Part shown: piece by piece, positions 11,035 to 21,082 of the stretch | How positions within the stretch are numbered: position 1 is the stretch's first letter | How the letters are laid out: every line of letters starts with the position of its first letter | NCBI RefSeq assembly: GCF_030272615.1 | Contig: NC_081409.1 | Span: 649,974,468 to 650,038,467 of the forward strand | Length of the DNA: 64,000 nucleotides | Direction of reading: 5' to 3' | DNA from: Cryptomeria japonica | Lineage: Eukaryota; Streptophyta; Pinopsida; Cupressales; Cupressaceae | Notes under the pieces: generated by a model | Told to the model about the DNA's origin: nothing | The model's database searches: none | The model's input: the letters and a program-made list of their open reading frames with translations, nothing else | Made by a program: the position numbers and the translations under genes

Positions 11035-11184
11035 GATTTATGGTGTTGCCACTTTATGTGTTGTTTGGTTTATGCACTTTAATTTTATTTTCTATTAACC
11101 GGTTCATAAGCAATAAGTTCAGAAATTCATTTACCGGCAGAACACTGATTCACCCCCCCTTCTCAGTGTTCTTGAATTCCAACA
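11035..11184 (+). repeat. 3' LTR end of element C
   Basis: The last 150 bp or so of a plus-strand LTR, with GATTCACCCCCC, CTCAGTGTTCTTGAATTCC and terminal AACA at 11184. The same ending occurs in D (minus strand, 22931) and J (59837). It follows ORF2 sequence directly at the second inversion junction. Confidence 0.8.
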
Positions 11185-11925
11185 CTTTCTACTCTAAGAA
11201 CCCATCAATAGAATGGTGTTTTTGAAAGGCATAATAGAACTGTTATTGAGATGGTTAGAACTATGATGAAAAATGCTAACTTAGTTAATATTTATTGGAA
11301 AGAAGTTGTGCGTACTTCTGTTTACATTCTTCACAAGGTTCAGATAAGGATAAATCATGCAAAGAGATGAGAATGACCTCATAAAGTTTGATACCAGAAT
11401 TGATGAAAGAATATTTTTGGGATATGCTACAAACAACAAATCTTATTGGTGTTATAATAAAAGATTGAACAAGATAGTAGAGAGTACAAATATGAAAGTA
11501 TGCGATGCATGGGAATAGACTGCCTTAGAACCTGTTCAAGGGACTGAACTTGAGATCATATCTATTGTTGTAGAAGAAAAAACAACTCCGAAAGAAAGCA
11601 ATGAAGAGAAACTAGATGAAGTCAAAGAAGAGAACAGAGAAGAAGTGAAAAAAATAATTAAGAGCCCGAAATATGTGTAGAGAAATCATTCCGAAGATCA
11701 AATAATTGGAGACAAAAATAAAGGAGTCTAGACAAGAAGTGGTGTTACAAAGGTAAATGAGAAAACTAATTTCTATTTTCTTTCACTTATTGAACCTAAA
11801 TCATATGAAGAAGCAAGAAAATAAGAAAGGCGGGTCAAAGCTATGGAAGAACTGAATCAAATACATAAGAATTAGACTTGGGAGCTGGTATGTAGATTGG
11901 TGGATAAGAATGTGATAGGAACAAA
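11185..11925 (+). pseudogene. copia integrase end and RT start (element B, continued)
   Basis: The integrase frame of B resumes here with the ...QNGVFERHNRTVIEMVRTMM block that holds the catalytic Glu (about 11205-11265), then ERIFLGYATNNKSYWCYN and a charged hinge. The RT gene begins near 11840 (AMEELNQIHKN, TWELV, DKNVIGTK) and stops at about 11925. Frameshifts and stops are frequent. Confidence 0.82.
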
Positions 11926-14201
11926 GTCGACGTTTCAGAGGGTGAAAGTACAACTCCGTGTGACGTTTCAGGCCAACTTATTAGCACAAGTGAATTTAAA
12001 TATTTCTTACTAAAAAGTAATTTTAGTCAAACATATGGTCTAATATAGATTCATTATAGCTAAGTTATATATAGGCCACAACTTTCCTAATTGGAAGTGT
12101 CTACTAAATGTATATTTAATATCACTTTGGGTCTAATTACCCAAAAACAATATTTCTTTTGAAAAACTAGATGTTTCAACAACTCCTATTATAAATAATA
12201 TTTTTTTTGAAATGTAAAAATACCCTTTTATAGATCTACATGTGAATATTCCAAAATATACATCTTTAACTATTTTAATTATTTTTATATTTTATTTTTA
12301 TTGAAAGTAGGTCATCGACACCAAAATATAAGATTGATTATCTTGTCAAGAAAAAATACTAAAATTTATTTAAATTTTTTTAAAAAAATATGATGCACTA
12401 GAAAAGAGAATCTATGTCAATATGATATAATTATTTTCTAATTTGGATAAATAATGAAGAAAAAAGGTGGCGCCAAATAGAAAGAGTTATATTTTAGTAC
12501 ATAGCTTTTCAAATTTATTGAGAAATAGTAAAAAACATATCCATGCACTTAAGCTTCAAGTTTTCAATATGAATAAAAAATTGAAGGAAAAAAGGTAAAA
12601 TTTAATCCTTCTAAAGATGTAACTTTTCCCATTATTCTTTACACCCACCAAGACATGTGAAAGCTTTACTCTTCCCTTTCCCCAAGTGAATGCCAAGGAG
12701 GGGAATTTTGCCATTTTACCTTAGAAATAATAGAAATATATGTTCACTCATAAAAATTACATTTTCCTTTAGATATATGCCACTAATATTAAATTATTTG
12801 AACTCCTTGTGTCCCTTTGGATGCTTTCCAAGGTATGTGGAGACTTATAGAGACTTGCAACTATTTTTATTCACCTATCCTTAACTAAAAATTAAAATAA
12901 CAATAATTTTTGGAGATGTAGGATTGCCTTTCACCCTTGGATCCTCTTGCATCAAAATAACACATCAAAAATTGATATTGAAATCAATAAAAATAATTTG
13001 TGACTACGTCTTCTTCTCTATAATTATCTAAGTGGTGATCGATATTTATTATAGCTGATTGTGTATGTATTTTATAGAAGATAATATAAATCCTAATTCA
13101 CTATGCATAAGAATTTTCATGTAGAAAACTTTTTGTTGAATCATAATTGAGAAATAATAACATGGGTTTTCTTTCATAGACACTTTTTTTTGTGGAAATA
13201 TTTTTTATCTGAAAATATGAATTAATGAAGGCATAAATGGGGGACCATATATCAGAAATAACACCCCAATGAGGTTTGATCCTTAATGGCAAGATCAACA
13301 ACACTACATTTAAATCATCATATCATGTCAATACCAAAATTTTACTTTCAAAAATATTGAAAGGTCTAAATAGTGATAATTTAGTAAGTTGTTATATGTC
13401 AATACCGTTTTTCTTAAATTAACATAACTTATGAGTTTTTAAACAAATCATTCAATCAAAAAATAAAAAAAATATTAATATAATAATGTGAATTCTATTC
13501 TCAAAAAATATTTATATATGCTTTAAATCTCTTATACACATTCTATAAATTTATATAGAGTATGTTAAATAGTAATTAACAATCTATCGACTAATATCCT
13601 ATCCTCTAATAGACATTGCATTTGGAATTGGAGAACTTACAAAAAGAGACAACACATTCAGAAAAAGTGTGCAAGTAAGGACTTTGAATCATATGATGAA
13701 ATTTTAATATTTATTTATAGATTATAAAATTCAAGAAATAACTAGTCCAAGTATAAAACATCTAACTCTTATGACGCAGACATATGATTGGTGAAGACCT
13801 GGATGTACTAAAATTCAAAGAACTACAAAAACTTGAAAAGAAAATTAGTTTGGGTGCTAGAAAGATACGCTTAAGAAAGGTAACTTGTGTTCTCTTTTTA
13901 ATATAGTTTAAAATTTCATATGTTTTCTTGATTATGGTTTAAACATGATATTTATTAGTATTAACATAATCTTAAAATTAGATAACATTAAAGTAGTATG
14001 TTAAGCATATTTTTTTAATATTTTTTTTTCAAAAAGATATTTAAAAAATAGAATAAATTTATAGTATTTTAAATTAATTTTAATCAAAGTTAGATTGTTT
14101 AATGAATGAAAATATTGTAGGGTGAAATCTCGTTAGAAAATGTTGAGTATCTAAAAATTTCTTTACTCGATATTTTTATTTTTATCTTTTTAGCTTGTTT
14201 G
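11926..14201. other. AT-rich non-coding stretch
   Basis: About 2.3 kb of strongly AT-rich DNA with many homopolymer runs. Open frames are short and low-complexity, and none resembles a known protein. I see no LTR ends, PBS or TIR in it. It could be old host intergenic DNA. Confidence 0.5.
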
Positions 14202-14845
14202 TGTTGAACACTACTAGAAGCTGAGAGGGGGTCAAATTAAAGTGATTCTAACTTCATCATTGATTCATATTAATGAGCTGAAAGTAAATAGCGATAACTT
14301 TATAATAAACAAGGCTTCCTGCCAAAAAGAGCTTATTGCTTGGACTTGCATGTTGAGGCACACAACCTCAGGCAAGATACAAAAAGAGAATCGCTCAGCT
14401 GAAGATCACTTCTCCAAGGCAATATACAAAACTGGTCTCATAAAGTAGTAAGAATAATAAATTGAAATGTATACAAAAAGCATCTGATTAAATGCAAATA
14501 GCATGTCGTTGAATATACTCATTTGTCTACTCTATACACCTCTAAATGTCTGCACTTATTTCGTATCTACCCATCATTCATCTCGCCTTTGTATCCATCC
14601 CTCATTCATGCACACACACTACTTCTTTATACTTTCTAACATAGCCAATCTTCTCAATATATACTAATCGGATCCAAAAACAACCAACACTAGGTTGACC
14701 AAAAGAGTATGTAACATTTACATAGCATCGACCCAAAAATACATTATTCGGAAGGTAGAAAGGATGCGTGGGAATTCACACCAAGTTGGCACTCTTTCCA
14801 ATCAATGTCAAAACCATTTTACACCCAACTACTCAGACCAAAGTA
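14202..14845 (-). repeat. probable minus-strand LTR fragment
   Basis: TGTTGAACACTACTAG at 14202, then GCTGAGAGGGGGTCAAATTA, is the reverse complement of a copia-style LTR ending (CCCCCTCTCAGC...GTTCAACA). No PBS follows on the minus strand, so it is a solo or truncated LTR. The other end is not located. A 68-codon open frame at 14242-14448 lies inside and is probably fortuitous. Confidence 0.4.
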
Positions 14846-14853
14846 CATAAACC

Positions 14854-14945
14854 ATAGAAACGAGACTCAGGCTCGACGCAGACTCGGCAAGGGTGACTCG
14901 ATTGGGGACTCTAGATTCAGATCGGCCAGGACTTAGCAAATTGAA
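14854..14945. repeat. left terminal and subterminal repeats of hAT
   Basis: GAGACTC, GCTCGACG, GACTCGGC, GACTCGATT and GGACTCTAG follow one another inside the left terminus. The same ACTCGGC-type words crowd the right end at 31922-32104. In hAT elements such words are often transposase-binding sites (family knowledge); binding here is inference. Confidence 0.65.
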
Positions 14946-15231
14946 AAATCCAAGAAATTTAGAGATTTTTTAAGGACTTAAAACTTGTTTCATGCATCCT
15001 TTATTAAACAAACCTTAAATACATAATAAAATCATCAAATAGAAGCTAATTTGATTACATACACAAGTATACATCGATCACATTAGTATAAACGCAAATT
15101 GTAGCTGAAGGAAATAGAAAACATAGATATATAAATAATGTCAAATGTAAAAATATTACAAAACTCATGGAATATGAAATTAATGGCATCAAGTGTTCCG
15201 CACATATATCAAAAGTAAAACAACTACAAGT

Positions 15232-15758
15232 CTATAGCTCAAAGGATCCTAGGTCCTTCCTATGAAGGTGTCTAAGGTAGGTTCTAGATGCTTTAGCAGC
15301 CATACTCTCTGCCCATGACTCCAGTCTACCCTCACCAACATCAGCTATGTCTGGTTTTATCTCTGGCTCTAGCTCTCCTCGTGCTCTAACTTCCTCCTCT
15401 GCCATGGCTACAACCTCAACTTCTCTATCTACCTGGTTGATCCAATCTAAGTCCTTGTCACTAAAGATAGGATCTGTAGCCTCAGTGATCCACTCAGATT
15501 CTGGATCAATCTCCTCTAGCGTGATCAGGGTGGTGTCATGGTCCATAACCTATTTCTGTCTAAGACACAGGTTGTAATGAACAAAGACTAGATCATTCAA
15601 CCTCTCCATAGACAGTCTATTGTGCCTCTTGGAGTGTATGTGCTCCAACATACTCCAATTGCGCTCACAATCGGAAGCACTGCATGGTTGGTTCAAAATA
15701 TGAATGGCTATCCACTGAAGATTTCGTGTTTTAGGACCAAACATCTGACACCATCTAT
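15232..15758 (-). pseudogene. hAT transposase exon 5, dimerisation domain
   Basis: The exon begins after an acceptor ...CTCAG at about 15759. It encodes MFGPKTRNLQWIAIHILNQP, then CSASDCERNWSMLEHIHSK and RLNDLVFVHYNLCLRQ, the classic hAT C-terminal dimerisation domain. A TAG at 15550-15552 interrupts what was probably Gln. After it the frame runs to 15232 through an acidic tail (DHDTTLITLEEIDPESEWI). The stop disables the natural C-terminus but leaves the hAT domain itself. Confidence 0.85.
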
Positions 15759-15867
15759 CTGAGATGAGAAAAAGAAAAAGAAAATCAGCCTCATTTAATA
15801 ATTAATAATAAATTGAATAACATATAATTAAAATTATGCTCTTAATTTCTTAAAATATATATTTTAC

Positions 15868-16269
15868 CTGGTTGCATTTTTGTTCGATTTTCTTTGCAAA
15901 GCTGATGAGAGAAGACCTCCCCTTTTGCAGTAGAAAAGGCCTCTAGCTCCTGGATTATATTGCTGCTATGACCAGGCGACATTTGCTCTATCATTGAGTA
16001 GAGCCCACTAAGAACCTCCTCATCCGCCTTAAAATCAGGGCAAAAATGGTTGCCAGATTGAGGTAATAAGCAGTTGCATGAAGGGGCTTGTGAAGCTGGA
16101 CTTGCCATCTCGTATCAATTATATCCCGAATGGGACGATACTTACTCTCATCTCCTTCATAGGCAGATCTGATGCCCTCCTTGGCCCTATCCATGCCCTC
16201 GTATATGTAGCCCATTGCGGGCTTCTCCCCATTAGCAACACGTAGGAGAACTACCAAGGGCTCAATGAA
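15868..16269 (-). pseudogene. hAT transposase exon 4
   Basis: Bounded by an acceptor TTGCAG before 16269 and a donor G/GTAAAA at 15868/15867. It encodes FIEPLVVLLRVANGEKPAMG, YIYEGMDRAKEGI, RPIRDIIDTRWQVQLHKPLH, then, after a one-base frameshift near 16055, CPDFKADEEVLSGLYSMIEQM. Both halves are typical of the central region of plant DUF659-type hAT transposases. The frameshift is inactivating. Confidence 0.85.
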
Positions 16270-16410
16270 CTGCAAATATTATGAAACATTATCTAATATT
16301 AGTTAATGTAAGTGTGGAATTGTAAATGAAAATAAGCAAATAAAAAAAAAAATGAATAAAAATTAAAAGTTAAAAGCTAAAACATAATGTAGAATGCTTA
16401 AAATTTTTAC

Positions 16411-16889
16411 CTTCACAATCTTAGCACAAGGGGTCCAAAAGATTGGCTCATCAAAAAAGCAATCTGCCACATCAACCCCTGTAGTACTCGTAGCATAGGA
16501 TGAGGAAGTCCAATCCTCACCAACAAACATAAGTCTCAAAGCCGCCTTACTCTGAATCAAGGATTGCAGTGTGATGAAGTTGGTGGCAAATCTATTGATT
16601 CTAGGTCGAGCCAACTCCTTCTGCCCTGTGTATTGCCTCATTAGGTTAAGGACCCATGCATGATTGTATATAAATTTGCAAACATTTTTTTCCTTCTGTA
16701 CACATGTCCATATCCACAAAATCTTTCCAATGTCCTGCAACATGAGGTCAATGCAATGGGAAGCACATGAAGACCAAAATATAGATGGGTGCCTCTCCAT
16801 CAAAAGTTTACCTGCAGCAACATAATTTGCTGTATTATCGGTCACTACTTGTACTACATTCTCCTCACCCACTTCATATATGACCTCCT
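16411..16889 (-). pseudogene. hAT transposase exon 3, part after element D
   Basis: The exon continues from 24015 across element D. It encodes KEVIYEVGEENVVQVVTDN, then AAGKLLMERHPSIFW, CASHCIDLMLQDIGK and RFATNFITLQSLI, with a donor G/GTAAAA at 16411/16410. This region contains conserved transposase core blocks (VVTDN with a catalytic-type Asp, and CASHCIDL). No stop is visible here, so D probably did much of the damage to this exon. Confidence 0.88.
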
Positions 16890-17994
16890 TGTTGGAATCA
16901 AGGAACACTGATGGGGGGTTTAATCAGTGTTTTGCAAACTTTAACTTTATTAATTTGTTCTTTACCACTTAATATATTGAACCAAAAGAAAGATGGAAGA
17001 ACACAAAGCAATCAACGACAACACCATAACACAAAGATTTTATATGTGGAAAACCCGTTCAAGGGAAAAACCATGGTGGGGATGAGACCCACAAGATGAG
17101 TATACTCAAATATAAAGATTTACAATGAGAATGCACATGCTTTCAGGCACACTGCCTAGAGCTCACTGCTTAAGAAAGAGAGGCTCACTGCCTACAAATG
17201 AATTACAACAGATCACTGAAGTACATAAACTAAATAATAGAATCTACAAATGCCTGATTATATTTCTCATTAAGCACATTTTACAAACTTTTCACACTCT
17301 ACCTTATACTCCTCTGATCCACTGTTCTGCAATAATCCAGAGCACAAATCTCTAACTTGCGCACGTGAAACTGCGCCAATCGATCACCAACACCTTTTGC
17401 ATACCCACCAATCTCTAAAATGATCATAACAATTGATCTTATATATCCACAACAAGAAATTAATTCAACTACATGTCAGCGCAAGAAAACTCAACATATA
17501 ATGAAACGTGTACACACTGTTGGCCAAATCATATCTTAAATACTAGTGCGGACCAAAATAATTAATAACATGTTAGCAAAACTACTAGACAAAACACTTG
17601 GACCACAAAATCGATCACTAAAATCATTCTGCATAATCCACATAAGGATTATCCATGCAAGTCGGTTGTTCTGCACTGCTAAGCTGAAAAAATGGTACAT
17701 AAAAGCTTCTAATAGGCACAACAATTATCACCAGAGGCTAAAAATTTGGAATAAGGTAATCCAGACATCCAAAAACCTTCTCTAAAATCTGTAGTTCACA
17801 AGATATCAACCCAAAAAGAAATACCGATCAAACTACTGAACTCTGTCGGATGCTCTATTCTAGGCTTACTAGACTTGAACCAATCTTCAATCCGACTTCC
17901 GGTATAAGCAAGTCACACTGTGCGGATGGAATTACTGACTTGGGTTGCCATCAATGACAACACCAGATGACTTGTGCAGTGTCTCTTGCCAACA
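16890..17994 (-). repeat. 3' LTR of element D
   Basis: 1105 bp from TGTTGGAATC at 16890 (LTR end, read on plus) to GCCAACA at 17994 (LTR start TGTTGGCAAGAG on minus). It aligns throughout with 22931-24014, with scattered substitutions and small indels. It holds the GGTTTTTCCC...CCACCATGG segment and hairpins at 17145-17193. Confidence 0.92.
17145..17193 (-). repeat. micro-hairpins in the D 3' LTR
   Basis: On the plus strand: AGGC-ACACT-GCCT (17145-17157), GAGC-TCACT-GCTT (17159-17171, one imperfect pair) and AGGC-TCACT-GCCT (17181-17193). The 5' LTR copy at 23188-23236 keeps the last one perfectly and has lost pairing in the other two. Confidence 0.72.
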
Positions 17995-17995
17995 A

Positions 17996-18006
17996 TCTCC
18001 CCCTTT
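17996..18006 (-). promoter_or_regulatory. polypurine tract of element D
   Basis: TCTCCCCCTTT on plus, AAAGGGGGAGA on minus, adjoining the 3' LTR. A related CTCCCTCTTTGGCATCAATG copy occurs near 18149, reproducing the duplicated-PPT arrangement of A and C. Confidence 0.8.
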
Positions 18007-18249
18007 CGCATTGATGGCAACACTTAGTGAAAAATGGCTGTGTCGGAATCAGTACCAACATATGAACACACTGCAAAACTCAAAAACTCAAAATTCCAAA
18101 ACTCTCAAAGCTCCCCCTAAGATGATTATGACATTTTTCACTGCCCTACACTCCCTCTTTGGCATCAATGGCAAAGGAAGGGTTCTGCATACCAAAATTT
18201 GTACAAAAACTCTATATACAACAACATATGTACACATAGACCTTACTAA

Positions 18250-20336
18250 CTTACATAAACTTGAATATATCAGTAAAAGTGTTATTCAATGAACTCAAAT
18301 GACTATCCCAACCTTTCTTGAGACTCTCCAAAATTGAGATGTGACCACTGAAAACATATGTTTGCATCTCTGCCAATTGAAGATCTGAGGGATCATTTGT
18401 GGCTATGACATCTTGGGGTTCTTTGGACTCTACTGACAACCTTGTCCTTATCATGCATTAAAGTCCTAATCTTGTCAAGCAAATAAATGACTTGACCTTC
18501 TTGACTAGCCACAAAATTGGTCAAAGGATAAAAGGATTGAGATATATTGGCCATTTGCTTCTCATGCTCCTTAATTTTCTTCTCAATATCCTCAATAAAT
18601 TTGGACAATGACAAACATGATTTGTATAGAATGCCTCATTCAGACAAGGCATCTTGAATACTCTTAACACAAGTGTCTAACAAAACTCTTATCATTTGCA
18701 ATCATTCCCTTCAACTTATTGAATCTTTTTACATCAAACTCATTTCGGACCTTGACCTTTGTTGACTTATCAAGAGATTCAAAATGAGTACTTACAACAT
18801 TGATTAGGTCCTTTAGCTAGTCAAAGGAAGTATCAGAAGAGTTCGTGACAAATGTAGGCATAAGCTTCTCCAAGATATCGGATGCAAGACTCATCAGCTC
18901 ACTATCCTCAATGTGGGATTTCAACATCTCCTCCCTTGCTTTGGCTTGAGAAAATGATGCTAGTTGTAGCTTCTGAATGGGGGATAGAGAGGCCAAATTG
19001 ATAGGGCTTTGAGCTAATTCTGGATCAAACAATTCCTATTAATTCTTTTCCAAAAATTCCTTCACTGCTCTTGTATTGTCTCTTGCTTCTGAAACAAGTT
19101 CTTTGGCCTCAACCTCCTTCTCTTCAGTCACCTTCCAGACTATCTCAGGCTTCTTGAATTGCTTATGCAACTGCATGTCCTTCTTAGCAAATGTGCCAAA
19201 CCTTCCTTCAGAGACATCAATAGGCTAACTCAACAAATGTTGAGCATACACCTCCAAAATTTGTTCATGTACCTCATACCCCATGGGCATGATCCATACT
19301 ATCCTTGGCTCCACTACTTCCATTAGGCATTGATCAATCTCTACCATGAAGCATATTGTATCCTTTTATTTCTCCACAACAGATTCATCGATCCTTTCCC
19401 TAGCTTGCATCATGCTCTGAAAGTTCTTGAAGTATCCCCAAAGTGCAGTTCTTCGTGCCTTGCTATCTCCAATGCTATATAAAAGATCTCTGATTTGGAT
19501 TGCCACTAGTCTGTCACTAGCTCATTTTACATTACTAATACCCGAAATCTCATTCATGAAATAGAAGAATAAACATAAGATCAAGGTGCCATATTTGAAT
19601 GTATTCTTCTTGTCCTTAATACTAGTCATATTTTTCTTAAGCTAGCCTCAGAATAGCTCACACAGATCATAGTCCTTGTTCTCCTTCACCATTTGATATG
19701 CAACATAGATAGTAGTACCAGATACCAAATTCTCCTTGCTAAAGCGATAAATCTTGTATCTGATAACCATTGAAGCAAATTTCACATCTGACTCAATAAT
19801 ATCATTCATTGTCATAGCCCTTTTGTCAAATTTAGAACTGGTTGCATCAGTAACCATTTGATTCTTCACAGACCTTAGTGCAGGTAGCCCATCGAATGAG
19901 CTTAAACTTGTTAGATCCTAATTACATCCTTTGTGATCTTAAACGGTTGGTTCAACCACATGAATTTATCATGAATTCTTCTTAACATATATCAGATCCA
20001 CTCATTCTTATCAAACACTGGAAACCTAACAACCTGTGCAAGGTTCTTTTCCTTCAAAACCTTGAATTCAGGCTTGACCTTGAAATCCTCTCGTAATATA
20101 TGATTGGTGTACATATTCAACAACTGGGATCCTCCTAACTCCTCAAGCTTTGAGTGAATGTATGCGCTAATGTCTTCTACATGAAGAACACCGTATGGAA
20201 TAGATGAAAATGCACCTAGTGGATCATCTTCTACGGATTTGAAAGGGTGCTTTTTGAATTTTGGGCGGGATCTCTCAGTTATATCAACAAGCAGAAGAGT
20301 ATCCATTTTCAGAAATATCGATTTAAAAAGTTTCAC
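18250..20336 (-). pseudogene. ORF2 of element D; unknown function
   Basis: Not recognised. Pieces in minus-strand order: 20336-19992, with KFKKHPFKSVEDD and EDISAYIHSKLEELGGSQLL; 19869-19648, with MTMNDIIESDVKFASMVIRY and TTIYVAYQMVKENKDYDLCE; a central Lys/Glu-rich region; 19032-18817; and 18614-18393, with a predicted coiled coil (KFIEDIEKKIKEHEKQMANI). J has matching N-terminal and middle blocks at 61459-62199, and C has the C-terminal part, so this is one conserved gene of roughly 600-700 codons before decay. It sits where pol would be expected. Stops and frameshifts break it several times. It might be a captured host gene or a retroelement-specific structural protein; neither is shown. 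Confidence 0.65.
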
Positions 20337-21082
20337 GGATCAATACCTTCTCGTCGAATTAGGGTTTCACGTGAAAATCTTCTTGCAGCTTCGATCTCTA
20401 AGAAAGCTTGCAGAGCGCTCTAAACCTCTTTCTCTTTGAATGCAAAGTGACGAATGAGAGGGTTAAGTTGCCTTTTATTATTCGCATATCTAACTTTTTC
20501 ATGTAATAAATGCGCTTGCTTTTAAACTTTCCAGATACCTTGTTTTCACAAACTACACAAAAATTCTTCTCTGGATCTTCAATCTCGGTGAATCTCTTCT
20601 AGAGATCCTTCTAAAACATTTGCAATACCAAAATACAACTTCTGACAATCTGCCGCATTCGTGCACCAACTTGTGGCAAGGGAGAATAGGATCTTGAAAA
20701 CTCCCCCTAGGCCAATAGTCTTATATCAATTCTCGGAAGAATTTCAAGCACTGGATTCAGGTGCGGATCCATTTCCTGCATCAGAATCACTCTTCTTTAC
20801 CCATGTCTTTTTCATTTGATTCTTGATCTCATCCACTTTCTCTTTACCTTTATCATTTGTCTGCACACTCTTCTTCTTATTTGTCAGACCTTTCCTGTCT
20901 ACATTCTTGCTTCTACAAAATCTTGTGATGTGACCAGATTTGTTGCAATTATAGCACACAACATTTCTTTGTCCAGTCCTGTAATTCCCTTGATTTCCTC
21001 TTGATGTGCACTGATTAGCAATGTGGCCAAATCTATTGCATGCATAACATCTAACATTCCTTCTATTTGAAAATTTATTTGA
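20167..21082 (-). repeat. tandem duplication in element D, downstream copy
   Basis: This block holds the last zinc knuckles and tail of the gag-like gene, the spacer and the start of ORF2. It matches 21095-22016 with a period of about 930 bp and roughly nine in ten bases identical by eye. Both copies start at CTAATGTCTTC (20167 and 21095). Confidence 0.85.

Larger units (their letters stand above)
6612..11184 (+). mobile_element. element C: pol-less copia with inverted interior
   Basis: The insertion begins TGTTGGCAG at 6612, ends CCAACA at 11184, and is flanked by a perfect 5-bp duplication, CTTTC at 6607-6611 and 11185-11189. Inside, the order is LTR 5' part (+), coiled-coil/zinc-knuckle gene (+), LTR (-), PPT (-), ORF2 C-terminal part (-), LTR 3' end (+). 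This fits inversion of the block running from the gag/ORF2 boundary into the 3' LTR, plus deletions. It belongs with D and J by LTR ends and genes. It carries no pol. Confidence 0.85.
3472..11925 (+). mobile_element. Ty1/copia element B, interrupted and 3'-truncated
   Basis: A plus-strand copia element with 5' LTR (3472-4657), PBS (4660-4671), gag, protease, integrase and the first residues of RT. It is split at 6611/11185 by element C, and its integrase frame resumes on the other side. The sequence stops resembling copia at about 11925, just after the RT motif NVIGTK, so most of RT, RNase H and the 3' LTR are missing. Stops and frameshifts run through all domains. It must be older than C. 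Confidence 0.88.

Noticed and set aside
14242-14448. 68-codon open frame possibly a host exon
   Set aside because: It sits next to an LTR terminus, has no splice or homology support and is short.
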